Origin: Chryseobacterium hagamense
GTDB taxonomy: Bacteria; Bacteroidota; Bacteroidia; Flavobacteriales; Weeksellaceae
DNA length: 41,441 nt
Direction of reading: 5' to 3'
Assembly (NCBI RefSeq): GCF_007991455.1
Contig: NZ_BJYJ01000033.1
Location: 1-41,441, forward strand
Under the pieces are notes generated by a model. That model was not told the origin of the DNA. It saw nothing but the letters and a program-made list of their open reading frames with translations, and did not search any database. Both the position numbers and the translations under genes were made by a program. Positions 1 through 7,515 of this stretch are shown here, piece after piece (position 1 is the stretch's first letter; each line of letters begins with the position of its first letter).

Positions 1-337
1 ACTGCGGTAAGCTTTCGATTTTGTATGTATTGATACCGGTACAGAGAAAATTCAAGATCCGGGAATAAGTATCAATCAGCGGTAAGGCAGGATCCAGATT
101 TTTGGATATTTAAATTCAATGATACATCCCTCACATATTCAGTAAATTTGTCAAACGTTTCATATCCTTTTTAAAGTTATCAGATCTCAAAAACGATGTT
201 TATATTGAACAGTGATATCAATCAGGTAATCAAAAACAAAAGAAGCTGATGTATGGGAAAACGATGAAGCGGTAAAATATTTAGGAAAACTAATTGGAAT
301 TCCGGTTCATTCAGCACAATTTAATAATTTTACAGCT
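1..337. other. Intergenic region at the left edge; -7 box and possible vestigial reading frame
   Basis: No intact gene is visible. A TAnnTTTG box (TAAATTTG, 143-150) on the plus strand could start transcription near 157. An ATG at 196 opens a frame of 17 codons that stops at 247-249. The frame of the downstream Crp-like gene is open back to 230 and reads coding-like residues (EADVWENDEAVKYLG). Removing one A from the A4 run at 238-241 would join the ATG-196 frame to that frame and to the Crp-like gene. This may be a vestige of an upstream gene or an N-terminal extension; I cannot tell which. Confidence 0.3.
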
Positions 338-925
338 ATGTTTAGCCAATTCAAAACTTACCTGGAACAGTTTACGGAAATTTCAGAAGATGAGATCCGG
401 ATGATCTGTGAAGCAGGGAGGGAACGTACTTTGCGGAAATCACAATCGCTGCTGCATGATGGGGAAGTCTGGAATTATAACTGTTTTATCGCCAGCGGAT
501 GTTTCAGGCTGTACCGTTTCGGCGAAGACGGTACCGATCATACGATGCGGTTCGGTATTGAGAACTGGTGGATGACCGATCAGGAAAGCTATAACAACAG
601 CACACCGTCGGTATATAATATTGAAGCACTCTCCAAAAGCACCGTTATCCTCTGGACAAAAGAAACCTGGCAGCATCTGCTGTCGGCAATTCCGGTACTG
701 AAGGTATTTGAAGAGGGTTTGCAGGCACGTGCCTATGAAGCCAGCCAGCGGAGGATCTTTTCCCTGATCAGCGGTTCGGCGGAAGAAAAATATACCGAAT
801 TTCAAAAGACGTATCCTAATGTTTTTAATAAAGTCCCTTTGTATATGGTAGCTTCCTACCTGGGGATGTCGCGCGAAACGCTGAGCCGGATCAGGAAAGA
901 CGGCAGCATAAAAAATAAGGCCTGA
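338..925 (+). CDS. Crp/Fnr family transcriptional regulator
   Basis: A 195-residue cytoplasmic DNA-binding regulator. Residues about 1-130 fit a cyclic-nucleotide-binding-like beta-roll, with the typical pattern of an RxLRKxQxLLxxGE-like start, a 'GCFRLYRFGEDG' strand and a 'FGIENWWMTD' loop. Residues about 168-187 form the C-terminal winged helix-turn-helix (VASYLGMSRETLSRIRK), the hallmark of this family in Flavobacteriia. No Cys cluster for an FNR-type iron-sulfur centre is seen, and the arginine that would bind cAMP phosphate is not evident, so the ligand is unknown. The reading frame stays open for 108 nt upstream without another ATG. The gene converges on the broken amidase gene. A Crp-like palindrome at 2471-2484 is a candidate target, by inference only. 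Confidence 0.88.
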   Translation: MFSQFKTYLEQFTEISEDEIRMICEAGRERTLRKSQSLLHDGEVWNYNCFIASGCFRLYRFGEDGTDHTMRFGIENWWMTDQESYNNSTPSVYNIEALSKSTVILWTKETWQHLLSAIPVLKVFEEGLQARAYEASQRRIFSLISGSAEEKYTEFQKTYPNVFNKVPLYMVASYLGMSRETLSRIRKDGSIKNKA

Positions 926-945
926 CCATTTGCGCCAGACCTTAA
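914..945. terminator. Imperfect hairpin between converging genes
   Basis: The arms TAAGGCCTGAC (916-926) and GCCAGACCTTA (934-944) pair with two mismatches around a short loop. The structure overlaps the stop codon of the Crp-like gene, and a T-rich run follows at 954-959. It could end transcription from the left gene and perhaps from the converging amidase gene. Support is moderate because the stem is imperfect. Confidence 0.4.
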
Positions 946-966
946 ATTTCAGATTTTTTAGCTGTT

Positions 967-2356
967 TTAAACAGCAGGGTGGAGATCCGAAACGGTGCCG
1001 GTACTTTCAAGCAAGGAGGCCACATGAAGAATCGTGGATTCCGCGTGCCAGCTTCCTGCAATCTGCACATTGATAGGCAGGCCCTCACGGCTGGTTCCGA
1101 ACCGCATGGAAATGCCGGGAAGTCCTGTAATATTTAGAGGTACGGTGGCCCCCTGAAGATAGGTAGCGTCAACGGTTTCCCCATTGATGACAAAATGCTC
1201 CTCACCGTGCTTGTAAGCCGGAATGGGCAGCACATGGGTCAGCAGCACATCGTACTGGGAGAAATATTCTGCAAAACCGTCTCTTAAACGTTCGGCGGCC
1301 TGCTCGGCATTGAGGTAATCCTGCATGGAAGTATCCGGTAAAGAAAGCATTGTTTTTGCCATCTTGTACAGCTCATGTTCACTTCTTCCCGCTGTGGCCT
1401 GTCTGAATGCTGCTTTCATTTCCATCACATGGATACGATTGAAAACCTCCAGTGCAAAGTCTTTCTCAAGCGCCGGAATTTCAACCGGCTCTACCGTGTG
1501 GCCCAACGCTTTCAACGCGAGGGCTGCCGATTTTACAACATCGGTTACCTCGGGATCTACCGGTCCGAAACCGGGTCCTGTCATCCATCCGATCCGGAGC
1601 GGGCGATCCGGCAGGTTTTTCTGAAAATATCCTGATGAAAATCCATCCTTTCCATCGGGCCCCGATAAGACGGAAAATGCCAGGGAAAGGTCGCGGATGC
1701 TTCTTGCCATAGGCCCCACATGCCAGAAGCGTCGTGGAGCACGGGGCCAGATTCCCGTCATCGGGATACTTCCGTGAGTGGCTTTTAAAGAAACAATTCC
1801 GGTCTGTGCAGCAGGTCCGCGGACGGAGATGGCAAGATCGGTACCCAGTCCGACCGGTGAAAGGCCCGCCGCAACTGCTGCCGATTCGCCGCCGCTTGAT
1901 CCGCCGGGAGTCAGGCTTAAATCCCATGGGTTATTGGTACGGCCGCTCAGTAAATTATCACTTTCGATCCAGTAGGAAAATTCAGGTTTTCCCGAGCAAA
2001 ATTCCGCCGGCCGTCTTCATTCTCGCCACACTGGTGGCATCCGCATCCGGAACCCGTCCTTTAAAAACAGGCGATCCCCTCTGGGTGAGTACATTTGAGG
2101 TGTCGATAGAATCCTTTACGGTAAAAGGAACCCCGTGGAAAGGCCCCAGCTTTTCACCGTTCAGAACCATCTTTTCAGCCGTTTCCGCTTCCCGGATGGC
2201 ACTGTCGGAAAGGGTGACAATTGCATTAATGGACGGGTTCAGCGAATTGATCCGTTCATGGTGGATTCTCAAAACCTCAACGGGTGAGATTTCCCGGTTC
2301 CGTATGAGTTCTGCCAGGCTGCTTGCGTCCTGATAATAAATAGGCTGTGTGCTCAT
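967..2356 (-). pseudogene. Amidase signature family protein, broken by a frameshift near 1980
   Basis: Amidase signature enzymes hydrolyse amide bonds with a Ser-cisSer-Lys triad. The first frame (2356 to about 1982) gives 124 residues starting MSTQPIYYQDASS, including the catalytic-Lys segment PFTVKDSIDT. It then hits a TGA directly after GILLGKT. The second frame (about 1978 to 967) continues with PEFSYWIESDNLLSGRTNN, the GGSSGGES glycine-serine loop and GTDLAISVRGPAA, which carries the presumed nucleophile Ser. The usual residues at the junction are GKTNLPEF, so N-L is missing along with a frame change. This fits a deletion of about 8 nt better than a one-base error. The start is ATG 2356. 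All later family motifs are intact, so the break is recent or a sequence error. An ATG at 1761 inside the second frame is not a believable start. Confidence 0.82.
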
Positions 2357-2416
2357 ATTCTTTTGAAAATTAAGGTTGGTTGTATAAAATGATTACCGTT
2401 ACATTTTATTACATAG

Positions 2417-2448
2417 CAAAAGTAGCATGAGATCCCGTCCCGGGACAA
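2417..2448 (-). promoter_or_regulatory. Promoter of the amidase gene
   Basis: On the minus strand the box TACTTTTG (2424 to 2417) matches the Bacteroidota -7 consensus TAnnTTTG exactly. A TTG (-33 type, 2448-2446) precedes it by 21 nt, within the spacing known for Flavobacterium promoters. The predicted transcription start is near 2412. Confidence 0.6.
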
Positions 2449-2470
2449 CGTCTTTTGACACAATATGAGC

Positions 2471-2484
2471 GTGACAATTGTCAC
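2471..2484. promoter_or_regulatory. 14-bp perfect palindrome, Crp/Fnr-type operator candidate
   Basis: GTGACAATTGTCAC is a perfect palindrome. With flanks it reads CGTGA-CAATTG-TCACA, the half-site sequence and N6 spacing of the classic Crp site TGTGA-N6-TCACA with one mismatch. Its centre (2477.5) is about 65 bp upstream of the predicted amidase start site, a position typical of activator sites, and about 195 bp upstream of the predicted EamA start site. A Crp/Fnr-type regulator is encoded 1.5 kb away. The sequence is seen; binding by that regulator is inferred. Confidence 0.55.
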
Positions 2485-2658
2485 AGAAACAGGCAGGTGT
2501 ATGTGTCAAGGTGTCTGTTATCAGTAATATATGAATGGGGAGTCCAATCAAATGAAATGATGGCCTGTCGGAACTTTAAATCAAATCTCTTCATCAGGCT
2601 AATTATTCGGAATCCTGCTGTTGTTTTTTTAAGCCGGCATAGCCTCACCAATTATACT

Positions 2659-2666
2659 TATCTTTG
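2659..2666 (+). promoter_or_regulatory. -7 box upstream of the EamA transporter
   Basis: TATCTTTG is an exact TAnnTTTG match, 38 nt before the TTG start codon at 2705. No clear -33 TTTG lies at the right distance; the nearest TTG is 25 nt upstream. Confidence 0.5.
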
Positions 2667-2704
2667 CCCTTCTTAAAAACAAATCGGAAAAACACGGACT
2701 TCAC

Positions 2705-3604
2705 TTGAAACAGCTAAAATATTATCTTGCCGCCATGATTGCCTTTGCCATCTGGGGGACGTTCAGCCTTGTTTTAAAACCGCTGCACGATTATTCATCT
2801 CTTGATATCCTTTTTTACAGGGTGTTCAGCTGCGCCGTCATCATGTCTCTGATTTCCGCCTTATTCAGAACGCAAAAACTGAAAGAAAACCTGGAGATTT
2901 TGAACAGCCTGCCTAAAAAAGCCAGGAAACGGACAATAGGGCTGAATATAGTAAGTAGTTTGCTTCTGACCGCCAACTGGTTTTCATTCATCTATGTGAT
3001 GAACCACATCAGCGTAAGGGCTACTTCTGTCGCTTACCTGGTTTGCCCGATCATTACCACCATCCTGGCTTTCCTGATCCTGCGGGAAAAACTCAACCGG
3101 CTGCAGTGGCTGTCTGTAGCCTTAAGCGCACTGGGATGCATCCTGCTGTCGTATTCCAACCTGATGGATATGCTGTACAGCAGCCTGATCGGATTCAGTT
3201 ATGCCGGTTACCTTATTCTCCAGAGCATCAACAAGAGATTTGATAAATTTATGATCCTTAACATCCACATCATTCTGGCTTCCCTGATCTTATTGCCGTT
3301 TTTCCCATCCTATTCGGGTACCGTTCCCGTTGAATTCAGATTTTATGTATTGATTGAGATTATTGCCGTTATGTATACCATTGTTCCGCTGCTTTTGAAT
3401 CTCTATGCGCTGTCCGGGATTTCATCCTCCAAAGTGGGAATGATTTTAAACATCAATCCCATTATCGCTTTTATTCTGGCAGGAGCCGTTTACAGCGAAA
3501 AGCTTTCACTCGTACAGATCCTGGCTTATTCCATCATATTTTTAGCAGTAATTATTTTCAATGCGAAAGAAATCCTTTCCTTCAGGAGAAAATTGGCAGA
3601 TTAA
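2705..3604 (+). CDS. EamA family (DMT superfamily) transporter, RarD-like
   Basis: A 299-residue inner-membrane protein of the drug/metabolite transporter superfamily. It has about ten hydrophobic helices in two similar halves. The N-terminal helix reads YYLAAMIAFAIWGTFSL, followed by the family-typical SLDILFYRVFSCAV segment; the second half ends with a helix before a short basic tail. The substrate cannot be deduced. The start used is TTG at 2705, giving the Lys-rich lead KQLKYYLAAM; an internal ATG (2735) would cut into the first helix and is less likely. The gene is divergent from the broken amidase and shares a possible Crp-type operator region with it. No operon partner: 210 bp separate it from the next small gene. 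Confidence 0.85.
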   Translation: MKQLKYYLAAMIAFAIWGTFSLVLKPLHDYSSLDILFYRVFSCAVIMSLISALFRTQKLKENLEILNSLPKKARKRTIGLNIVSSLLLTANWFSFIYVMNHISVRATSVAYLVCPIITTILAFLILREKLNRLQWLSVALSALGCILLSYSNLMDMLYSSLIGFSYAGYLILQSINKRFDKFMILNIHIILASLILLPFFPSYSGTVPVEFRFYVLIEIIAVMYTIVPLLLNLYALSGISSSKVGMILNINPIIAFILAGAVYSEKLSLVQILAYSIIFLAVIIFNAKEILSFRRKLAD

Positions 3605-3736
3605 AACAGGATTAGTCCTCTGTCTGGTTAAATATCAATAGATAGTTTCCGGTATGATAAAACGATTAAAATCCGGATTTCATAATGAAAAGAATGTTTC
3701 AACGGAAGATTGTTTGAAAATAAGTAATAAATAAAA

Positions 3737-3766
3737 TTTTATGATACCAATGTTTTATTAACTTTG
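3737..3766 (+). promoter_or_regulatory. Promoter of the small leader-peptide gene
   Basis: TAACTTTG (3759-3766) is an exact TAnnTTTG -7 box. A weak TTTT at 3737-3740 sits 18 nt upstream, where TTTG is expected. The implied 5' leader to the ATG at 3815 is about 40 nt. Confidence 0.55.
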
Positions 3767-3814
3767 AGAATATCAAGAATCATAAAAAATTTATAACTAA
3801 ACAATTGTATTACT

Positions 3815-3979
3815 ATGAAAAATTTAAAAAGTCTGTCAAGAAAAGAACTGAAAGGAATTAAAGGTGCCGCATCCGGTTCAAAATGTCCTCCGTTAACGTA
3901 TTATTGTCCTGAAGCGGACGTTTGTGTCGCAATCAATGCAGAATGCTATATTATCGTGCCTGAACCGGTAGAAGGATAA
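3815..3979 (+). CDS. Small bacteriocin-like peptide with MKNL-type leader, 54 residues
   Basis: The translated peptide starts MKNLKSLSRKELKGIKGAAS and has a core with four Cys (C24, C31, C37, C44) that are regularly spaced (intervals 7, 6, 7). The leader resembles the MKNLKKLSKEELKxIxGG leaders of Flavobacteriia bacteriocin-like peptides, which peptidase-containing ABC exporters are expected to cut after a Gly-Gly or Gly-Ala pair. Here the pair is G17-A18, not GG. The second such peptide, at 32604-32789, has a near-identical first twelve residues, which supports this one as a real gene. It has its own -7 box and a downstream hairpin, so it is a one-gene unit. No exporter or modification gene lies nearby. 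Whether the product is antimicrobial, a signal, or something else is unknown. Confidence 0.75.
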   Translation: MKNLKSLSRKELKGIKGAASGSKCPPLTYYCPEADVCVAINAECYIIVPEPVEG

Positions 3980-4000
3980 ACTTCTTCCCCGTTACATTTT

Positions 4001-4029
4001 AAAAAGTTCTTCCTCAGGGGAGAACTTTT
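4001..4029 (+). terminator. Hairpin downstream of the small peptide gene
   Basis: The arms AAAAGTTCT (4002-4010) and AGAACTTTT (4021-4029) pair perfectly, and the inner bases add G-T wobble pairs. It begins 22 nt after the stop codon of the peptide gene. The T run is short, so strength is uncertain. Confidence 0.65.
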
Positions 4030-4204
4030 GATTTAAATACATGGCGGTAATTTTTAATTCTGTCGATTGCTTCTTAAATAATCCGGAAAAGCAGGTGAAA
4101 GCCGATCTGTGATACACTTCCGTACAGAAAGAAATTCACCGGGAATCAAACGGGTTCTGATTCTTTTTGTTTCAGCACAAAAGAACATAACAGAATATTT
4201 ACCT

Positions 4205-4212
4205 TAAATTTG
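4205..4212 (+). promoter_or_regulatory. -7 box of the mazG operon
   Basis: TAAATTTG is an exact TAnnTTTG match. The transcription start would be near 4218, leaving a leader of about 17 nt before the ATG at 4235. This argues against the TTG at 4220 as start codon. No clear -33 element was found. Confidence 0.55.
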
Positions 4213-4234
4213 TACGACTTTGAATTTCCAAACT

Positions 4235-5005
4235 ATGAATACCAAACAGGAAAAGCTGGAAGCTTTCGGAAGATTACTGGATATAATGGACGACCTGCGC
4301 GAAAAATGCCCGTGGGACCAAAAGCAGACCCTGGAATCGCTCCGGCATCTGACGCTGGAGGAAACCTATGAATTGTCGGATGCGATTTTACAGAACGATC
4401 TTCAGGAGATTAAAAAAGAACTCGGCGACGTTCTGCTGCATCTGGTCTTCTACGCAAAAATCGGTTCTGAAAAAGAAAGCTTCGATATCGCCGATGTCAT
4501 CAATTCCCTAAACGAAAAGCTGATTTTCAGGCATCCCCATATTTATGGAGATACCGAGGTGAAAGATGAAGAAGAGGTAAAGCAGAACTGGGAAAAGCTG
4601 AAACTGAAGGAAGGCAACAAATCCATTCTGGGCGGTGTCCCGAAAAGCCTGCCGAGTATGGTAAAAGCTTACCGCATCCAGGATAAGGTGAAAGGTATCG
4701 GGTTCGAGTTCCATGATGCGGAAGATGCCTGGAAAAAAGTGGATGAAGAAATCCGGGAATTCCATGAAGAAACCGATCCCGTTAAGAAAGAGCAGGAGCT
4801 GGGCGATGTCTTTTTCTCACTGATCAACTATGCGAGAATTTCAGGGATCAATCCGGATTCCGCCCTGGAAAGAACCAATCTCAAATTCATTTCAAGATTT
4901 CAGAAAATGGAAACCCTGGCTGCCGAGCAGGAAGTCAATCTTGCGGATCTGTCGCTGGAAGAAATGGATGTCCTTTGGGAACAAGCCAAACGCCTGCAGA
5001 AATGA
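4235..5005 (+). CDS. mazG: Nucleoside triphosphate pyrophosphohydrolase MazG
   Basis: A 256-residue cytoplasmic enzyme that hydrolyses (d)NTPs to the monophosphate and pyrophosphate, cleaning the nucleotide pool. Both tandem MazG domains are visible. The first has EExxE at 42-46 and ExxD at 62-65, preceded by the family signature LREKCPWDQKQTLESL. The second has acidic residues at 170-175 and ExxD at 188-191. Length matches the E. coli-type two-domain MazG (about 260). ATG 4235 is chosen because a -7 box lies 23 nt upstream; a TTG five codons earlier gives no family-like residues. The stop overlaps the next gene's start (ATGA), so the FUSC-like protein is translationally coupled. Confidence 0.95.
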   Translation: MNTKQEKLEAFGRLLDIMDDLREKCPWDQKQTLESLRHLTLEETYELSDAILQNDLQEIKKELGDVLLHLVFYAKIGSEKESFDIADVINSLNEKLIFRHPHIYGDTEVKDEEEVKQNWEKLKLKEGNKSILGGVPKSLPSMVKAYRIQDKVKGIGFEFHDAEDAWKKVDEEIREFHEETDPVKKEQELGDVFFSLINYARISGINPDSALERTNLKFISRFQKMETLAAEQEVNLADLSLEEMDVLWEQAKRLQK

Positions 5006-6081
5006 AAGTAGAAAATCCGCTGCATCACCGGTTTCAGTACCTGCTGGAAATCAAACAGACGGAAAGGAAATGGCATTTTCCATTTCTGGCAGCCCTGTGC
5101 ATCGGCAGCTGCCTGTTCATCGGGTATTTCCTGGGAAAACCGAACTACGGTGCACTTTCCAGCCTGGGGGCTTTAACGATCCTGTATTTCACCTCAGCTC
5201 CGATGGCCCAGCGGATGATCCATCTTATGGTCTGTGCTTTCGGGATTGTCTTTTCATTTACCGTAAGTTCCTTTTTCGGATTCAATATTTATTTTGCCGC
5301 TTTGTCGGTGGCCGTGATTTCATTCCTGGCCCATTTTATTTCGTCCTATTTTAAAATTCCGCCGCCCGGCAATTTTTTCTTTATCATGGTGGCAGCTATG
5401 GCGAGCACTTATCCGTTTGATCCGGAACTGATTCCGGTGAGGGTCGGTCTTGTGGCGATGGGGGCTATCCTGTCATGCTCACTGGCCTTCCTGTATTCGG
5501 TTTTTGTTGAAAAAAGTGAAGTGGTAACGGTTCCGCGGAGGATTTTCAACAAAAGAAGATATACAAGGTTCGTCGAAAGCACCATTATCGGATTTTTTAT
5601 GGCCCTGACGCTGATTACCGGCCATCTGCTGGAATTTAAAAATACCTACTGGATTTCCATTGCGGCTGTAGCCATTATCCAGGGACGGAATTTCGAACAC
5701 GTCAGGCAACGGAATACCCACCGGATCCTGGGGACTTTTATCGGCATCGGACTGGTCTGGCTGATTCTCCTGTTGGATCCTGATAAAATAACCATGATCA
5801 TCATGATTACAGTCTTGCAGTTTATGATCGAATTTTTAGTGGTGAGAAATTACGGACTGGCGGTTATCTTTATAACACCGCTGACGATTCTTCTGGCGGA
5901 AACGGCAAGCGGTGCGCCTCATCACGTCGGCAGCCTGATGCAGGCCCGGCTTATCGATACCATCATCGGGAGCCTGATCGGTCTGGCAGCAGGATTTTTC
6001 CTCCACCATCAGCAGATTATTAATAAATTAGAGAAAAATATCAGGTTCTCTTATTTCCGGTTTAAAAAATTAAAAAAATAA
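5002..6081 (+). CDS. FUSC-like inner-membrane protein
   Basis: A 359-residue protein with two blocks of membrane helices (about residues 20-170 and 195-335) separated by a hydrophilic stretch with VVTVPRRIFNKRR. The second block contains GHLLEFKNTYWISIAAVAIIQGR and the following R-x-x-R-x-x-GT-xx-G segment, typical of fusaric-acid-resistance/aromatic-acid-exporter family proteins (FUSC). Transported substrate unknown. The start ATG at 5002 overlaps the mazG stop by 4 nt (ATGA); the longer upstream frame from 4975 would lie wholly within mazG and is rejected. The lipoprotein gene follows after 2 nt, so mazG, this gene and the lipoprotein form one operon. Confidence 0.8.
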   Translation: MKVENPLHHRFQYLLEIKQTERKWHFPFLAALCIGSCLFIGYFLGKPNYGALSSLGALTILYFTSAPMAQRMIHLMVCAFGIVFSFTVSSFFGFNIYFAALSVAVISFLAHFISSYFKIPPPGNFFFIMVAAMASTYPFDPELIPVRVGLVAMGAILSCSLAFLYSVFVEKSEVVTVPRRIFNKRRYTRFVESTIIGFFMALTLITGHLLEFKNTYWISIAAVAIIQGRNFEHVRQRNTHRILGTFIGIGLVWLILLLDPDKITMIIMITVLQFMIEFLVVRNYGLAVIFITPLTILLAETASGAPHHVGSLMQARLIDTIIGSLIGLAAGFFLHHQQIINKLEKNIRFSYFRFKKLKK

Positions 6082-6083
6082 AT

Positions 6084-6956
6084 ATGTTGCGCGTTGTTAT
6101 TGTTTCTGCCTTTTTCCTCTGGAGCTGCAATCCGAAAGCCCAGGATTCGTCTGCAACCAACGAATTGAAAGTGGAATTTTCTCTGCCTAAAAAGCTGAAG
6201 GAAGTTTCAGGAATCGCCTTGTCTTCGGATAAGAAAACCCTCTGGACCATCGAAGACCAGGGAAATAAAAACGTGGTGTACGGCCTGAACCTGCAGGGAG
6301 AACTGACGGCAGACGTATTGGTGGAAAATGCAGAGAACCACGATTGGGAAGATATGACGGCAGATGCCCGGGGCAACCTGTACATCGGGGATTTCGGCAA
6401 TAACGACAATGACCGGCAGAACCTGTCAATTTTAAAAATCGACCTTAAAAAGGCTGACCAGAAATCTACCCGGGTAACCCAGGAAACAAAATTCCATTAT
6501 GAAGGACAGACGGAATTTCCACCCAAAAAATCAAACCTGCTGTACGACTGTGAAGCTTTTGTAGAGATGGACGGAAATTTTTACCTCTTTACCAAAAACC
6601 GGAGCAAAGGCTTCGACGGGACGTTTCTCGTTTTTAAAGTTCCCAATCAGCCCGGCGACTTTCAGGCTCAATTAATAGGTAAACTGAAGCTGAAAGGCGG
6701 ATACAGCGATGCCGCCATTACTTCCGCGGCTGTTAACAGTGCCAAAGACCAGATCGTTTTATTAAACCACAAAAATATTCAGGTGCTGACCGGTTTTAGC
6801 CCTGATGATTTCAGCAAAACAAAAATCCGTACCGTCTCCCTGAATCACAATTCCCAAAAAGAATCCGTTGTTTTTTTTGATGACCATACTTTGATGATCG
6901 CCGATGAAAAGGACAAGAAAACGGGTGGAAAGGTGTACCGGTTCAATCTGAAATAA
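6084..6956 (+). CDS. Lipoprotein, probably beta-propeller-like, function unknown
   Basis: A 290-residue protein with a signal peptide ending in the lipobox LWSC (C15), so it is probably lipid-anchored after export. The mature part has repeated beta-strand stretches such as EVSGIALSSDKKTLWTIEDQ and NLYIGDFGNNDNDRQNLSIL, which recall SdiA-regulated / esterase-like beta-propeller proteins; this is a resemblance in style only. Acidic loop segments (HDWEDMTAD, GDFGNNDND) may bind metal. It begins 2 nt after the FUSC-like gene and ends the mazG operon. No function can be assigned. Confidence 0.75.
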   Translation: MLRVVIVSAFFLWSCNPKAQDSSATNELKVEFSLPKKLKEVSGIALSSDKKTLWTIEDQGNKNVVYGLNLQGELTADVLVENAENHDWEDMTADARGNLYIGDFGNNDNDRQNLSILKIDLKKADQKSTRVTQETKFHYEGQTEFPPKKSNLLYDCEAFVEMDGNFYLFTKNRSKGFDGTFLVFKVPNQPGDFQAQLIGKLKLKGGYSDAAITSAAVNSAKDQIVLLNHKNIQVLTGFSPDDFSKTKIRTVSLNHNSQKESVVFFDDHTLMIADEKDKKTGGKVYRFNLK

Positions 6957-7515
6957 AATTCAGATCCGACTCATCGTTTGAGCTACAGAAATTTTTCAAC
7001 GCAAAGATGGATGTTTCATACTGCAGATTTTGCAGATTTGTAAATAAGAAATTTTCAATACATGTCCATTAATGATATGACACATAAGCCACAGAAGAAT
7101 TTTAGACAGGCTGAAAATATTTGTAGAACACATTAGAAAAAAAATCAAAGATTTTTAAATACTCATGCATTCTGAAATATTTCAAAGCATTTAACTGATC
7201 GTTTATGTTCACCACAGGTATAAAATTAGATCTACATACCTTAAATTACCCTATTTGTCATTAGCTGCATTGAATCTTTGATTTCCCGAAGGGAATCTCA
7301 ACATCATATCAGAGCATCACAAGGAAAGATCTGCATTGAGATTTCTATTTAAATTCCAGATCTGATGTTGACGATGACAGGCGGGATGGATATTCCGGCA
7401 TTCCGGTGAAAATCTTTGATTTTCTTCTTATATGCTCTACAATATGCGTAAAGCTTTATCTTTAATCTTATGTTTCTAATGTGTCAAAAGCCTTTTCGGC
7501 ATTGTTGATGGTAAC
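6957..7515. repeat. 559-bp gene-free gap between converging genes with degenerate inverted repeats
   Basis: No gene of useful length is seen. The region holds a nested imperfect inverted repeat. ACACATTAGAAA near 7130 is matched exactly by TTTCTAATGTGT near 7472-7483. The neighbouring AAAATCAAAGATTTTT (about 7142) is mirrored by AAAATCTTTGATTTTC near 7410. AATCTCAA near 7291 pairs with TTGAGATT near 7335, and TCAACATCA with TGATGTTGA. The right end (7450-7485) resembles 12522-12600 in the same orientation. It looks like a decayed interspersed palindromic element. Confidence 0.55.

Larger units (their letters stand above)
2357..2704. other. Divergent intergenic region (amidase / EamA)
   Basis: This 348-bp stretch holds no convincing gene; a 73-codon frame at 2455-2676 has no family resemblance. 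It carries the regulatory elements listed separately: a minus-strand -7 box for the amidase, a 14-bp perfect palindrome of Crp type, and a plus-strand -7 box for the transporter. A second short perfect palindrome, GTCCCGGGAC, lies at about 2435-2444. Confidence 0.6.

Noticed and set aside
961..975. GCTGTTTTAAACAGC palindrome at the amidase end as an operator
   Set aside because: It overlaps the final codons and stop of the amidase frame and is more simply explained as coding sequence or part of a terminator.
1734..2333. 199-codon plus-strand frame opposite the amidase
   Set aside because: Amidase signature motifs are found on the minus strand over the same bases; the plus frame shows no family features.
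2455..2676. 73-codon frame in the amidase-EamA gap
   Set aside because: It covers the palindrome and promoter elements, has no recognisable features and a poor start context.
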